Assembly (NCBI GenBank): GCA_049663345.1
Contig: JBATDG010000074.1
Span: forward strand, 44,173-108,172
From: SZUA-365 sp049663345
Lineage (GTDB): Bacteria > Bacteroidota > Ignavibacteria > SZUA-365
Length of the DNA: 64,000 nt
Direction of reading: 5' to 3'
A program made the translations under genes and the position numbers. Shown piece after piece: positions 1 through 8,363 of this stretch. How positions within the stretch are numbered: the first letter of the stretch is position 1; each line of letters begins with the position of its first letter. The notes beneath the pieces were generated by a model. The model did no database searches and was not told the DNA's origin. It saw only the letters and a list, made by a program, of their open reading frames with translations.

Positions 1-195
1 ATTGGAAATTGAAAATTAACACATGCCTATCGGAAAAGGAAACCTTCCGCCGCGATAGCTCTGATTTGCTTCAAAGGGAGTAGCGGAGAATGAGAATGTT
101 TCGTATTATGTCAGCTGAAATTCAAGTACGCTTTTTTGAGCCGTCGGCGCACGCGGCATTCTCGCTGCAGCGTGCAGCATTTAGTCCAGGCACAT

Positions 196-579
196 ATGAG
201 TACCGAGTCCGGAAAAAAAGTGATCCTCGTCGTTGAAGACGATGAGCAAAGTATGCGATACCTTCAGGTTCTGCTTGGGCCGAACTACGAAGTACGCAGC
301 GCTAACTGGGCCGAGTCGGCCTGGAATATTCTGCAGGAATTTCCTATCGATCTTGTTTTAATGGATATCTCGCTCCCCGGCGAGGAAAACGGTCTGCAGC
401 TTACCCGGCGAATCCGCGCATCCGAGACCTTCCGCGATATTCCCATTGTCGCAGTAACAGCGCATGCGTTCCCGCGCGACCGCGAAAACAGCATTGCCGC
501 GGGCTGCAATGAGTACATCTCGAAACCGTTCGAACGGATGTATCTTCTCTCCGTCGTGGAAAGTCTTCTCGCGAAATGA
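196..579 (+). CDS. Single-domain response regulator (CheY-like receiver)
   Basis: The 127-residue protein is one receiver domain with no output domain. Visible landmarks are the acidic pair in VVEDDEQS, the phospho-acceptor Asp57 in LVLMDISLPG, the switch Thr in VAVTAH and the conserved Lys110 in ISKPF. I chose the ATG at 196 because an upstream in-frame ATG at 136 adds 20 Arg/Ser/His-rich residues unlike a receiver. It would work by protein-protein contact, relaying phosphate from one of the hybrid kinases elsewhere. It is clearly paralogous to the regulator at 35147-35518: both share the EDDEQS start, an AHAFP segment, an AGCN segment and SKPF. No kinase gene is adjacent. The first 195 bases of the window hold no gene I can support. 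Confidence 0.9.
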   Translation: MSTESGKKVILVVEDDEQSMRYLQVLLGPNYEVRSANWAESAWNILQEFPIDLVLMDISLPGEENGLQLTRRIRASETFRDIPIVAVTAHAFPRDRENSIAAGCNEYISKPFERMYLLSVVESLLAK

Positions 580-621
580 GCGACTCTTCCGATTCCTTCC
601 TGCTTTTCTTGCTCTTTCCGG

Positions 622-1752
622 CTAACCGCCGAATCCGCTGACCGCGGCAAGCACCTCATCGATTTCGTCCACCGTATTGTAGCAATGCGGCGCCAGCCGC
701 ACGTGGCCCACCCTTGCGGATACAACAATGTTTTTTTGCAGGAGATGCTGCTGCAGCTCTTCGGCTCTCTCATGCCGAAATGTGATAATGCCGGCACGGT
801 CGCTTTCTTCCTCCGGTGTGATAATTTCGAAGCCGAGCTCACAAGCACGGGAATAAGTATGCGCGGCATTGGCGCGGACCAACTCTTCGACGCGATCATG
901 TCCGATATCTTCGAAAAGCCTCAGCGCGCCGTGGTATCCTGTGATGCCGATGGAGTTGTAGGTTCCGTTCTCGTAGCGTCGGGCGTCTTCCTGCAGCGGG
1001 TTGTCGTAATCAAAGAAATTCCAGGCATTCTGGACGCTGATCCACCCGAGGTGCGACTGGCTGATCATCTCCTGCACACGTTCGGAAACATAAATGATGG
1101 CGACGCCCTGCGGACCCAGCTGCCATTTCTGCGCGCCCGCTGAAAGGAAATCTACCGGGGTTGTACGCAGGTCCAGACGCAGGGCGCCGATTCCCTGTAT
1201 CGCGTCCACACTGAGCAAAGCCCCGAACCGGTCGCATATTTGCCGCAGCGCAGCCAGGTCGATACGGAAACCGGAGAGGAATTGTACCCAACTGACCGCG
1301 ACCAGACGCGTGCGCGGCGTCATGGCAGCTTCGACATCCCCGATACTCACGCGCCCTTCGCGCTGAGGAACGAAGTCTATTTCGACGCCATGTCTGCGGG
1401 CATTGAGAAAAGGATAAATGTTGGATGGAAATTCCTTGTCGATGAGGAGAATCCTGTCGCCTGCTTTCCACTCGAGCCCGGCGGCGAGGACGTTGAGCCC
1501 CTCCGAAGTATTCTGAATAAAAGCGATGCGCGAGGAGTCCGTCCCGATCATGTTCGCCGCCATGCTGCGGGCTTCACCGATGATACGGATCGTGTCGGCA
1601 AAAACGTCGATGCTGCCGCGGGCGCGTCCCTCTATGAATTCCTGCACATTATTTTCGACATATCGGGACCATGGACCCGTCGCCGCGTGATTCAGGTAAA
1701 TTTTTCCGCTTTCGAGATACGGGAATTGGCTGCGGATTTCTTCGATTGTCAT
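622..1752 (-). CDS. Class V aminotransferase family PLP enzyme
   Basis: A 376-residue fold-type I PLP enzyme of the cysteine desulfurase/isopenicillin N epimerase superfamily. The Schiff-base lysine is Lys209 in AGAQKWQLGPQG and the PLP-nitrogen Asp is Asp183 in SVDAIQGIG. NHAATGPW near residue 21 is the usual N-terminal substrate loop. The C-terminal region reads RVGHVRLAPHCYN, so the active-site cysteine of true SufS/IscS desulfurases (RTGHHCA) has no counterpart in its normal place. A sulfur-mobilising role is therefore doubtful and an epimerase, lyase or kynureninase-like reaction is possible. No Fe-S assembly genes are nearby. It starts 19 bases downstream of the propeller sensor's stop on the same strand, so the two may be co-transcribed. 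Confidence 0.85.
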   Translation of the reverse strand: MTIEEIRSQFPYLESGKIYLNHAATGPWSRYVENNVQEFIEGRARGSIDVFADTIRIIGEARSMAANMIGTDSSRIAFIQNTSEGLNVLAAGLEWKAGDRILLIDKEFPSNIYPFLNARRHGVEIDFVPQREGRVSIGDVEAAMTPRTRLVAVSWVQFLSGFRIDLAALRQICDRFGALLSVDAIQGIGALRLDLRTTPVDFLSAGAQKWQLGPQGVAIIYVSERVQEMISQSHLGWISVQNAWNFFDYDNPLQEDARRYENGTYNSIGITGYHGALRLFEDIGHDRVEELVRANAAHTYSRACELGFEIITPEEESDRAGIITFRHERAEELQQHLLQKNIVVSARVGHVRLAPHCYNTVDEIDEVLAAVSGFGG

Positions 1753-1771
1753 GATGCGGCCCTGATGGTGG

Positions 1772-3958
1772 TCAATGCAGATTATTTCGCCTACGAGTGA
1801 TTGTCCGCTGCAGCAGCATGCCCGCTCCCACTGCGCAAAGAATCACGATAATCCAGAACCAGTATGTCCGGTGCAAGGGTGGCAGTACTTCGATCCTGAG
1901 TAATTGCTGTCGGTGCGTCCATATTCCCTCGCCGATCGTGGCCTGCACTGCGAGCGTGTAGCTCCCCGGTTCCAGGCCTGTGTAGAGAATGCGCCCATCA
2001 TCCGAACGATGCCAGGTGTATTCCATTCCCTGAAGCTGATAGAGAAAATGAACCTGTCCGGGATTTCGGAAACTCGGCAGCAGCACGCGGGCACGCAGCA
2101 CATGATCATTTTCGTCCATCTCTATCAAGTCGCGAATTGCCGTGGAGGTGTCGTTGATCCAGAGTTCTGAAAGGATAACGCGCAGAGGAATCGCCGCATC
2201 CTTGCTGTTGTTGATCGGCCGACAAATTGGAGGTACCCATTGCCCGACGCCTGACGGCTTGGATGGATTGTAGCTGGTCGCGCCCCTGCTGCTGCCAAAC
2301 CACATTCGTCCGGCACGATCGCGCAAAACCGCACCGTCTTCCATTTCTTCGCCGGATAGACCCATCATCCCTGTGAGAGAAAACATCGACAGAGCACGAA
2401 GAAAGGGCAGCTGTGCGGGTGGAATGCCGGTCCAGACCGTTTGGGCTGAATCGACAGGCAGCAGATACTGGAGATTCTCCTGCGGGAGTACAGTGACGCC
2501 CCGGTTGCTCCCGAAATACAGGGCTCCATAATTGTCCTGCCCGATAAACGCGATATTGCCGCTGGCCAGTCCCTGTGCTTCGCCCAGACGCACGAGTTTC
2601 CCATCATTGCGCACGATAACGCCCGATCCGACCGTGCCTATCCACAGACGTTCCTTGCTGTCGAAAAACAGGGCGGAGACGTGAATCCCGCCGAGTTCAT
2701 GAATGCTCTGCACATCACCGGCACCTGTAGACCGTGCTCGCGCGAGTCCGTCATGCGTCCCGACAATCATCTGTCCATATGCGTCTTCCGCGAGACAGGC
2801 GATGCGATTGGACGGCAGTCCATCGCGCATGGTGAACACCATGCTGCGTTCGCCATCCCAGTTTACAAGACCGTTCATCGTTGCGAACCAATAGCTGCCA
2901 TCCTTCGCGCGGTGAATCTGATTGACACGCTGGTCTGGAAGGATGAGCGTTGCCGGCATCGGCAGTACGCCAGCCTCTCCCCAGACAACCAGGCCGTTCG
3001 ACGTCGCAATCAGAATCTCTCCGGTCGCAAGTTCGTGCATCGACAGAATATCATCGGAAGGAAGTCCGTCACGAGTGCTTATCTGCCGGCGGGGACCATC
3101 AAAAATCCTGAACACTCCCTTCCGGCGGGTTCCAAAATACATTCCGCGGTCGCGTGTCTCGATCATACATGTTATGGCGCTGCTGTCGCCGGGCGTCAGA
3201 TTTACAAACCGCTGCGGCACTAGCAGATAGAGTCCATCGCTGCTGCCGCACCAGACATTGGTTTCCCGGTCAACGCAGACGCTAGTGATGTTGTGGGTGG
3301 AAGCTCCTCCGTCCGGCACAAACACGTGCCTTGAAGCATCCGTCAGGGCGACAAGACCGCTATCCGTCGCCACCCAAAACCTTCCGCTGCAATCGCGAGC
3401 CATGCCGTTAACCTGCATACCCGGCAAGCGTGACTGCAGAAACGCATATTCGCGATCGGAAGTGCTGCAGCGCTGCAGACTGCTGTCGCGCAGGGATAGC
3501 AGCCACGCCTGGTCGAATGTTTCGATGTATAGTTTTCGATCTCGCCGCGTTTCGAGGAAGCGCACCGGTCCGCGCACGGCATGCAATATTTGATTCATTG
3601 CTGTGTCGGGCCGATCCGCCGCATGTTCATCGAGGAGCAGGACCCGCACGCCCTCATTTCCCCCTGCAAAGAGCCAGCGGTCCCCGTCCGTTGCCAGCGC
3701 AAATACACCGCCATGGATGAACCCCGCATGTCCCCCGAAGTGCAGAAATTCCTTCCCGTCGAAGCGCGCTATTCCTCTCTCGGCAGTCGCCACCCAAAGA
3801 AATCCCCGGTGATCGCTCACGACGTCTGTGACGTGATTCTGAGGCAATCCCTCGCCTTTCCCGTAGCGGGAAAAAGGATACTGCTGTGCATGCGCCGATG
3901 CGGCAAGACAAAGCATTGCGATAATAAGAATTCGAGCACCCATATCCGCAATGTACAT
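1772..3958 (-). CDS. Beta-propeller/Y_Y_Y sensor protein without kinase
   Basis: A 728-residue secreted or membrane sensor. It opens with a signal peptide (LIIAMLCLAASAHAQ); the ATG five codons downstream (3943) is an equally possible start. Residues about 30-560 carry repeated two-component-regulator propeller blades such as DHRGFLWVATAERGI and KDGSYWFATMNGLV. Residues about 615-690 form a Y_Y_Y domain (YQLQGMEYTWH, then LEPGSYTLAVQA). A single membrane helix (WFWIIVILCAVGAGMLL) follows and the protein stops about 10 residues later. In this family the helix normally leads into a histidine kinase, LytTR or GGDEF domain. Here there is none, so either the protein signals through a partner or it is a truncated sensor. 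No SD sequence is obvious at either start. Confidence 0.85.
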   Translation of the reverse strand: MYIADMGARILIIAMLCLAASAHAQQYPFSRYGKGEGLPQNHVTDVVSDHRGFLWVATAERGIARFDGKEFLHFGGHAGFIHGGVFALATDGDRWLFAGGNEGVRVLLLDEHAADRPDTAMNQILHAVRGPVRFLETRRDRKLYIETFDQAWLLSLRDSSLQRCSTSDREYAFLQSRLPGMQVNGMARDCSGRFWVATDSGLVALTDASRHVFVPDGGASTHNITSVCVDRETNVWCGSSDGLYLLVPQRFVNLTPGDSSAITCMIETRDRGMYFGTRRKGVFRIFDGPRRQISTRDGLPSDDILSMHELATGEILIATSNGLVVWGEAGVLPMPATLILPDQRVNQIHRAKDGSYWFATMNGLVNWDGERSMVFTMRDGLPSNRIACLAEDAYGQMIVGTHDGLARARSTGAGDVQSIHELGGIHVSALFFDSKERLWIGTVGSGVIVRNDGKLVRLGEAQGLASGNIAFIGQDNYGALYFGSNRGVTVLPQENLQYLLPVDSAQTVWTGIPPAQLPFLRALSMFSLTGMMGLSGEEMEDGAVLRDRAGRMWFGSSRGATSYNPSKPSGVGQWVPPICRPINNSKDAAIPLRVILSELWINDTSTAIRDLIEMDENDHVLRARVLLPSFRNPGQVHFLYQLQGMEYTWHRSDDGRILYTGLEPGSYTLAVQATIGEGIWTHRQQLLRIEVLPPLHRTYWFWIIVILCAVGAGMLLQRTITRRRNNLH

Positions 3959-4224
3959 GCGGAGCAGCTAATTGAAAATACAAATTTGCGGAAGAGCCGT
4001 CGTTGTTGGCCATCAGCGGGCAGAAAGCAGTTCCCCCGAAATCCCCTTGCGGGGGTAACCCATGAGAGGGAGTTGTCGGTCAGTGTTGAGTAACCGATGT
4101 GAAAAAGCCGCAGGGCAGAATATTGATAATGCGCATGCACGATGGATTGCGTACGGCACTTGAGTAGCGAGCCTCCGTGTACTACCTTGCATCGACCTGA
4201 AAGCGACACAGATTCTGGAATATT

Positions 4225-4608
4225 ATGGCGAAGCAGACACTTAACGATCTCGCGGATCTTCGCAGCCTCTTCGGCGGTGCTGAGAATACGGCTGATGACC
4301 CCGGTGCCGCCCAATCCGCAGAAGAGAAGGCAAGGACGAAAAAAGAAAGCGCGGCTGCCAAGGCGATCGCGCTGAGCAAGCTGCATGTGCAGCTCGAGAA
4401 GAAAGGACGAAAGGGGAAGGGCGTTACCGTGATCAAGGGATTCTTTCACACGAAAAACGACCTGGAAGCCTTTGCCCGGGAGCTGAAAACCCGATGCGGC
4501 TCGGGCGGAACGGTGAAAGACGACACGATTGAGATCCAGGGGGACCACAGAAAAACTGCTGTCGATTATTTCAAGGCAAAGGGCTTCAAGGTGACTGGAG
4601 GAAGCTGA
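4225..4608 (+). CDS. SUI1/eIF1-family translation factor (YciH-like)
   Basis: A 127-residue basic protein. The C-terminal half (about residues 60-124) is a SUI1 domain with GRKGKGVTVIKGF, then CGSGGTVKDDTIEIQGDHR, the signature of bacterial YciH and archaeal/eukaryotic eIF1. The N-terminal half is a charged, low-complexity tail rich in Ala, Lys and Glu, which resembles other bacterial YciH proteins. YciH is thought to bind the 30S subunit and influence initiation fidelity, possibly under stress. It is a lone plus-strand gene convergent with the DnaJ-like gene, with only 13 bases between the stop codons. Confidence 0.9.
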   Translation: MAKQTLNDLADLRSLFGGAENTADDPGAAQSAEEKARTKKESAAAKAIALSKLHVQLEKKGRKGKGVTVIKGFFHTKNDLEAFARELKTRCGSGGTVKDDTIEIQGDHRKTAVDYFKAKGFKVTGGS

Positions 4609-4621
4609 GGAAAGTACTTTT

Positions 4622-5389
4622 CTAGAAGCGCATTCCCAGTTCCCGAAGCAGGGCTTCTATCGTCTTCCGTTGTTCTTCCGTCAGATTTGCGGGGATCGTC
4701 AAATGCGTCCGAATATACAGATCGCCCGTCGCCGACTGGCCGTTGAAACCCATGCCTCGAACGCGAAGCACCGCTTCGGGCTGAGTACCGGCGGCAATTT
4801 TCACGTTGACCTTTTTTCCCTGCGGGGTGCGGACACGAATCGTAGAACCCAGCAGCGCCTGAGCGAGATTTATCGGGATATCCACGTAGGCATCGTTATC
4901 CTTGCGCTTGAAAAAGGCATCCGCCGTCGCCTGTGGATGTGCGGGTTCACTATTCTGCCGCGAGGCTCCGGAGTTGAAGCGCACTCCCTGTCCGCGTTTA
5001 GAAGGACGTCGGCTGCGTGAAGCCTGCCCACTGAACAACTGAGAAAAGATGTCATCCAATCCACCGCCGAAACCCCAGGTGAACTCCTCCTCCTCACCTC
5101 GTCTGTTCTTCTCCCCGCCGAAACGACTCATAAAATCTTCATAGGACATTGAGCCCGGGGCCTGTCCCGCACCGTAGCGTCGAAGTTCATCATACTTCCG
5201 CCGCTTCTCGGTATCCTTCAATACCTCATAGGCCTCACCGATTTCCTTGAATTTGGCTTCGGCGGTCTTGTCTTCGGGATGCCGGTCCGGATGATATTCT
5301 TTCGCCAGCTTCCGGTACGCCTGCTTCAACTCCGCTTGGGTAGCTGTCTCAGAAATCTGAAGTATTTCGTAATAATTCTTTTGATTCAT
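4622..5389 (-). CDS. DnaJ-family co-chaperone, CbpA-like (type II, no zinc finger)
   Basis: A 255-residue Hsp40. The J domain occupies residues 1-70 with the catalytic HPD at 33-35 (EYHPDRH). A Gly/Phe-rich region with a DDIFSQLF element follows. There is no CXXCXGXG zinc-finger repeat, and the rest is a substrate-binding C-terminal domain (DIPINLAQALLGSTI, LRVRGMGF, TGDLYIRTHL). The protein is short for CbpA (about 300 residues): one C-terminal beta domain seems reduced. It would stimulate DnaK ATPase and deliver unfolded clients. It is divergent from hsp20, and the 272-bp intergenic region probably carries stress promoters for both. Confidence 0.9.
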   Translation of the reverse strand: MNQKNYYEILQISETATQAELKQAYRKLAKEYHPDRHPEDKTAEAKFKEIGEAYEVLKDTEKRRKYDELRRYGAGQAPGSMSYEDFMSRFGGEKNRRGEEEEFTWGFGGGLDDIFSQLFSGQASRSRRPSKRGQGVRFNSGASRQNSEPAHPQATADAFFKRKDNDAYVDIPINLAQALLGSTIRVRTPQGKKVNVKIAAGTQPEAVLRVRGMGFNGQSATGDLYIRTHLTIPANLTEEQRKTIEALLRELGMRF

Positions 5390-5582
5390 GGTAATCCTGG
5401 GTTAATGCAATCATCATACCAAAACATAAAACAGGCGTGAAAGATGCCCTAACGGAAGCAACATCTGCCACTATGTCTATGGGACCTGTCAATATGGCGC
5501 AATTCCGAAATTTTGTCAGCATTTTAGACGCACACAGTGCCGTTATGTCATGTATTTCTGCCGTATCTGTCAGCAAATTGAA

Positions 5583-5624
5583 TTGGCACAGAGGTTGAAT
5601 ATACTGTCATAGAATCAGTAAAAT
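5583..5624 (+). promoter_or_regulatory. Candidate hsp20 promoter with overlapping sigma54-like and sigma70-like elements
   Basis: TTGGCACAGAGGTTGA at 5583-5598 matches the RpoN -24/-12 pattern (TGGCAC-N5-TTGC) except for the final C. The same TTG also starts TTGAAT (5595-5600), which is followed after 18 bases by TAAAAT (5619-5624), a plausible sigma70-type -35/-10 pair. That pair would start transcription about 30 bases before the ATG. A good SD (AGGAGA) lies 6-12 bases upstream of the ATG at 5662. I cannot tell which sigma factor is used. Confidence 0.4.
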
Positions 5625-5661
5625 CACGATTCACACGTTCCACTTTATAGGAGATACTAAA

Positions 5662-6102
5662 ATGACAGTCGTACGCTGGAACCCCGTAAACGAAATGATG
5701 AGCCTGCAGCGCGAAATGAACCGTTTCTTCAACGGAATGCCATCCCGGACCAACCGCGATGAAGACTACGAATCCGCTGTTTGGAGTCCGATGACCGACA
5801 TCACCGAAGACGTAGACAAATACGAGCTGAGTTTCGATCTTCCGGGCATGAAAAAAGAACAGATCAGGATGAATTTCAGCGACAACACTTTGAAAATCAG
5901 CGGTGAGCGCGCGTCGACAGAACAGAAGAAAGACGCAACCAGCCACCGTATCGAACGGGTGAGCGGGAAGTTCTACCGCAGCTTTACTTTCCCGACGCAG
6001 GTGAATGCCGAGCACATCTCCGCGACATACACCGATGGTGTTCTTGTTGTGACCGTGCCCAAAGCGGAAGAAGTGAAGCCGCGTCAGATTTCCATCAACT
6101 AA
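5662..6102 (+). CDS. Small heat-shock protein, Hsp20/alpha-crystallin family
   Basis: A 146-residue ATP-independent holdase. The N-terminal arm (WNPVNEMMSLQREMNRFF) is typical of bacterial Hsp20. The alpha-crystallin domain spans about residues 48-137, with YELSFDLPGMKKEQI, LKISGER and the A-X-X-X-G-V-L-type TDGVLVVTVPK. The C-terminal tail ends in ISI (residues 143-145), the I-X-I motif that docks into a neighbouring subunit during oligomer assembly. A clear AGGAGA ribosome-binding site supports the start. It is divergently arranged with the DnaJ-like gene, so holding and refolding functions sit together, and a strong terminator follows. Confidence 0.95.
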   Translation: MTVVRWNPVNEMMSLQREMNRFFNGMPSRTNRDEDYESAVWSPMTDITEDVDKYELSFDLPGMKKEQIRMNFSDNTLKISGERASTEQKKDATSHRIERVSGKFYRSFTFPTQVNAEHISATYTDGVLVVTVPKAEEVKPRQISIN

Positions 6103-6134
6103 ACTCCAAAGACAGTTCAGCAACGCGTGAGCAC

Positions 6135-6169
6135 ATCCCCCGTCGGTTTCCTTCCGGCGGGGGATTTTT
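6135..6169 (+). terminator. Rho-independent terminator after hsp20
   Basis: A 12-bp stem (ATCCCCCGTCGG at 6135-6146 paired with CCGGCGGGGGAT at 6154-6165, one G-T-type pair) with a 7-base loop, followed by a T-run. It lies 32 bases past the hsp20 stop and abuts the stop codon of the convergent permease gene, so it may act in both directions. Confidence 0.85.
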
Positions 6170-7241
6170 AATTCTGCGTCGGTGCGTTGCCTTTTTCAGG
6201 GATCTTCCCGCTCATAAGCACGCTGATGGGTCGGAGAGGCTCAATGTTTTCAAAAATTATTTTCAGAATCGACATCATGGGTATGGCGAGAATCATACCC
6301 CAGATGCCCCACAGCCATCCCCAGAAAAGCAGGGCGACAAGAACGAGCAACGGACTGAGATTGAGGCTGAACTGCATAACCTTCGGTTCGACGACATTGC
6401 CGATCACCTGTTGCGTGGTCATAAGCAGAGCAAGGAGAAGCAGCGGCGTCGAGACACCATCGAACTGAAGAAAAGAAATTGTAACGGGGAAAAGCACCGC
6501 CACGACGGATCCGATGTTCGGGATGAAGTTCAGGAGAAATGCAATAAAGCCCCACAACAGGGCGAAATCCACTCCGAAAATCAGCAGGATCACGGTGGTC
6601 AGGGTTCCTGTAGCCAGACTTATAAGCGTCTTCGCTATCAGATACTGCCTCACACGCATATCGACGCTTTCGATCATTTCCGAGAATTTTTGGGAGTGAC
6701 GCTCCCTCAGGGCGATCTTCACCTTTGCCTTCAGATCTCCACTTCCGGCGAGAATGAAGAACATCAGAAGCAGGATGATAAAGAGATTACCCAGACCTGA
6801 GAATACGGAGCCTGCCCCTGAGGTAAGCAGGTAACTGATTGAGGAGACATCCACAAGGTCCGTGAATCCGAGGCTCCCGGGTTTTATATCCAGGCGCGCG
6901 GCTACACTGTCAAGCGTAAGGGTAAATTCCCGTAGAATGAATGCGAGCTTGTCCTGATACTTCGGGGCTTCCCTGACAAACGAGTCGAAGCTTGAGGAGA
7001 TGATCGAGAAAAGTCCGAAAAACAGAGCTGAGATAAACACAAACACCGCCAGAAGCGCGAGCGGCGACGGGATATTTTTTCTTTTGAGAAACAGAATCAC
7101 AGGGGAGAAAATGTAAGACAGAAATATTGCCAGAATCAATGGCAGCAGCACGGCCTGAAGTTGATACATCAGAATACCAGCCACGAATACGACTATAATT
7201 CCAAGAAAAACGTTTGTCAGACGCAGGTCTTTACCTTCCAT
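6168..7241 (-). CDS. AI-2E family transporter (PerM/YdiK-like permease)
   Basis: A 357-residue integral membrane protein. Two to three helices lie at the N-terminus (NVFLGIIVVFVAGILMYQL, LILAIFLSYIFSPVILFL), followed by a soluble central region and a second helix bundle. That bundle contains the family signature GFIAFLLNFIPNIGSVVA and the C-terminal PMMSILKIIFENIEPL segment. The ATG at 7241 is preferred over the GTG two codons upstream because GAGGAG sits at ideal SD spacing before it. Despite the family name, members transport varied substrates, including Na+/H+ exchange in some cases, so the substrate is unknown. It is a single gene; the 294 bases between it and the next gene contain nothing I can support. 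Confidence 0.88.
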   Translation of the reverse strand: MEGKDLRLTNVFLGIIVVFVAGILMYQLQAVLLPLILAIFLSYIFSPVILFLKRKNIPSPLALLAVFVFISALFFGLFSIISSSFDSFVREAPKYQDKLAFILREFTLTLDSVAARLDIKPGSLGFTDLVDVSSISYLLTSGAGSVFSGLGNLFIILLLMFFILAGSGDLKAKVKIALRERHSQKFSEMIESVDMRVRQYLIAKTLISLATGTLTTVILLIFGVDFALLWGFIAFLLNFIPNIGSVVAVLFPVTISFLQFDGVSTPLLLLALLMTTQQVIGNVVEPKVMQFSLNLSPLLVLVALLFWGWLWGIWGMILAIPMMSILKIIFENIEPLRPISVLMSGKIPEKGNAPTQN

Positions 7242-7535
7242 AGACACTCCTCAGATTGAATATCTCAACATACGCTGATCCGGCGTGAATGGAAAGCGTC
7301 TTTACTCGTCCGTGCGGAAAATGACAACCACTCATCCAGCAGCTTGATTTTACTGGCCCTGCTTACCGTATTCATCAACAGGCGAGAATCTGTCTTTTCT
7401 TCGGACATATTTCGCAGAGAAAGACATTTCCGCCAGGATGCGCCACAGCCTTGACCGGTATTGTAAAAAGGCCGTAAATTTTGGTTCGTCTCGGATCGCC
7501 GGGACATTCCAGATGTATTCTATGAACGGAGCTCT

Positions 7536-8273
7536 ATGAAGAAGAATCGAATTGTGAAAGTGCTGATCATGCTTTCGCTCACCGCCGGTCTCGTATCCCT
7601 GCCCGCAACAATGTCCGGAGCATCGCTCTCGACAGGCAGCAGCAAGGAAACCAAGACCTCCAAAGCGGAGAAGAAGAAGTTGGCCCGCAAGGAACGCGCA
7701 TTTTCTGTGCTTCGCGAGTACCTGCCACGGTACGCCGATATTCTCGAAGCAGAGATTGTTCGGTTTGAAGACGCGTTTTACGGAGGCAGCTCTCTTCTCC
7801 CAATCAAAACCAATTTCGACCCCAGCTCACCGTTTGCAAATCCTTTCATGCGTCTGCAGCTGATGCAGGTGATCAATAACTGGCTGGGTACGAGATACCG
7901 CTATGGCGGACACTCAAAATCAGGGATCGATTGTTCGGGATTTACTTCACGCGTAATGACTGAAGCCCTCGGACGAGATTTCGTCGGGACCTCCCGCAAC
8001 CAGGCGGCGCAGTTTACGCCAATCACGGATGTTGACAGTCTGCAGTTCGGCGACATGATTTTCTTCACCGGCACGCGTCGCAGCAGCAATCGCATCGGGC
8101 ATGTTGGTATTTACCTGGGCAACGGTGTGTTTACACACTCTTCGACATCAGTGGGCGTCACATTCAACCATATCAATGACGGCTATTATTCTCGACGCTT
8201 CCGTTTCGGCGGCCGTTTCACAAACAGCCCTGCTTCTGATTTCGAACGCACAGGCGTTTACGCTAACCCCTAA
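7536..8273 (+). CDS. NlpC/P60 family cell-wall peptidase
   Basis: A 245-residue secreted protein with a signal peptide (VLIMLSLTAGLVSLPATMSGA) and a Lys-rich linker. A C-terminal NlpC/P60 domain spans about residues 108-226. The catalytic Cys133 is in GIDCSGF, His189 in IGHVGIYLG and the third polar residue is probably His201 (FTHSSTS). YRYGGHSKSG and LQFGDMIFF are the usual family landmarks. It should cleave D-Glu-meso-DAP type bonds in peptidoglycan stem peptides in the periplasm or outer envelope. It is a stand-alone gene with no recognisable SH3 cell-wall-targeting domain. Confidence 0.93.
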   Translation: MKKNRIVKVLIMLSLTAGLVSLPATMSGASLSTGSSKETKTSKAEKKKLARKERAFSVLREYLPRYADILEAEIVRFEDAFYGGSSLLPIKTNFDPSSPFANPFMRLQLMQVINNWLGTRYRYGGHSKSGIDCSGFTSRVMTEALGRDFVGTSRNQAAQFTPITDVDSLQFGDMIFFTGTRRSSNRIGHVGIYLGNGVFTHSSTSVGVTFNHINDGYYSRRFRFGGRFTNSPASDFERTGVYANP

Positions 8274-8330
8274 TCCCCCGCACAGGCAGCGCTCTGCTGT
8301 CCCGCCAATACACATGACCTGAGTTTGAAA

Positions 8331-8363
8331 GAGTCCGCCACATGGCGGACTCTTTACGTTTTT
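8331..8363. terminator. Bidirectional rho-independent terminator
   Basis: Perfect 10-bp stem GAGTCCGCCA (8331-8340) / TGGCGGACTC (8343-8352) followed by TTTACGTTTTT. It separates the convergent NlpC/P60 gene from the fatty-acid hydroxylase gene, whose stop codon lies just after the stem at 8354. Confidence 0.85.

Noticed and set aside
90..240. Short plus-strand frame overlapping the first response regulator's start
   Set aside because: It runs out of frame into the receiver gene, has no SD and gives a peptide with no recognisable features.
4033..4055. CCCCCG / CGGGGG hairpin between the propeller sensor and SUI1 genes
   Set aside because: The stem is only 6 bp with an 11-base loop and no U-tract on either strand, and it lies upstream of both genes, so terminator function is unlikely.
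7265..7507. 80-codon open frame on the minus strand between the permease and NlpC/P60 genes
   Set aside because: Composition is arbitrary, there is no SD and no recognisable motif; it lies in the divergent promoter region.
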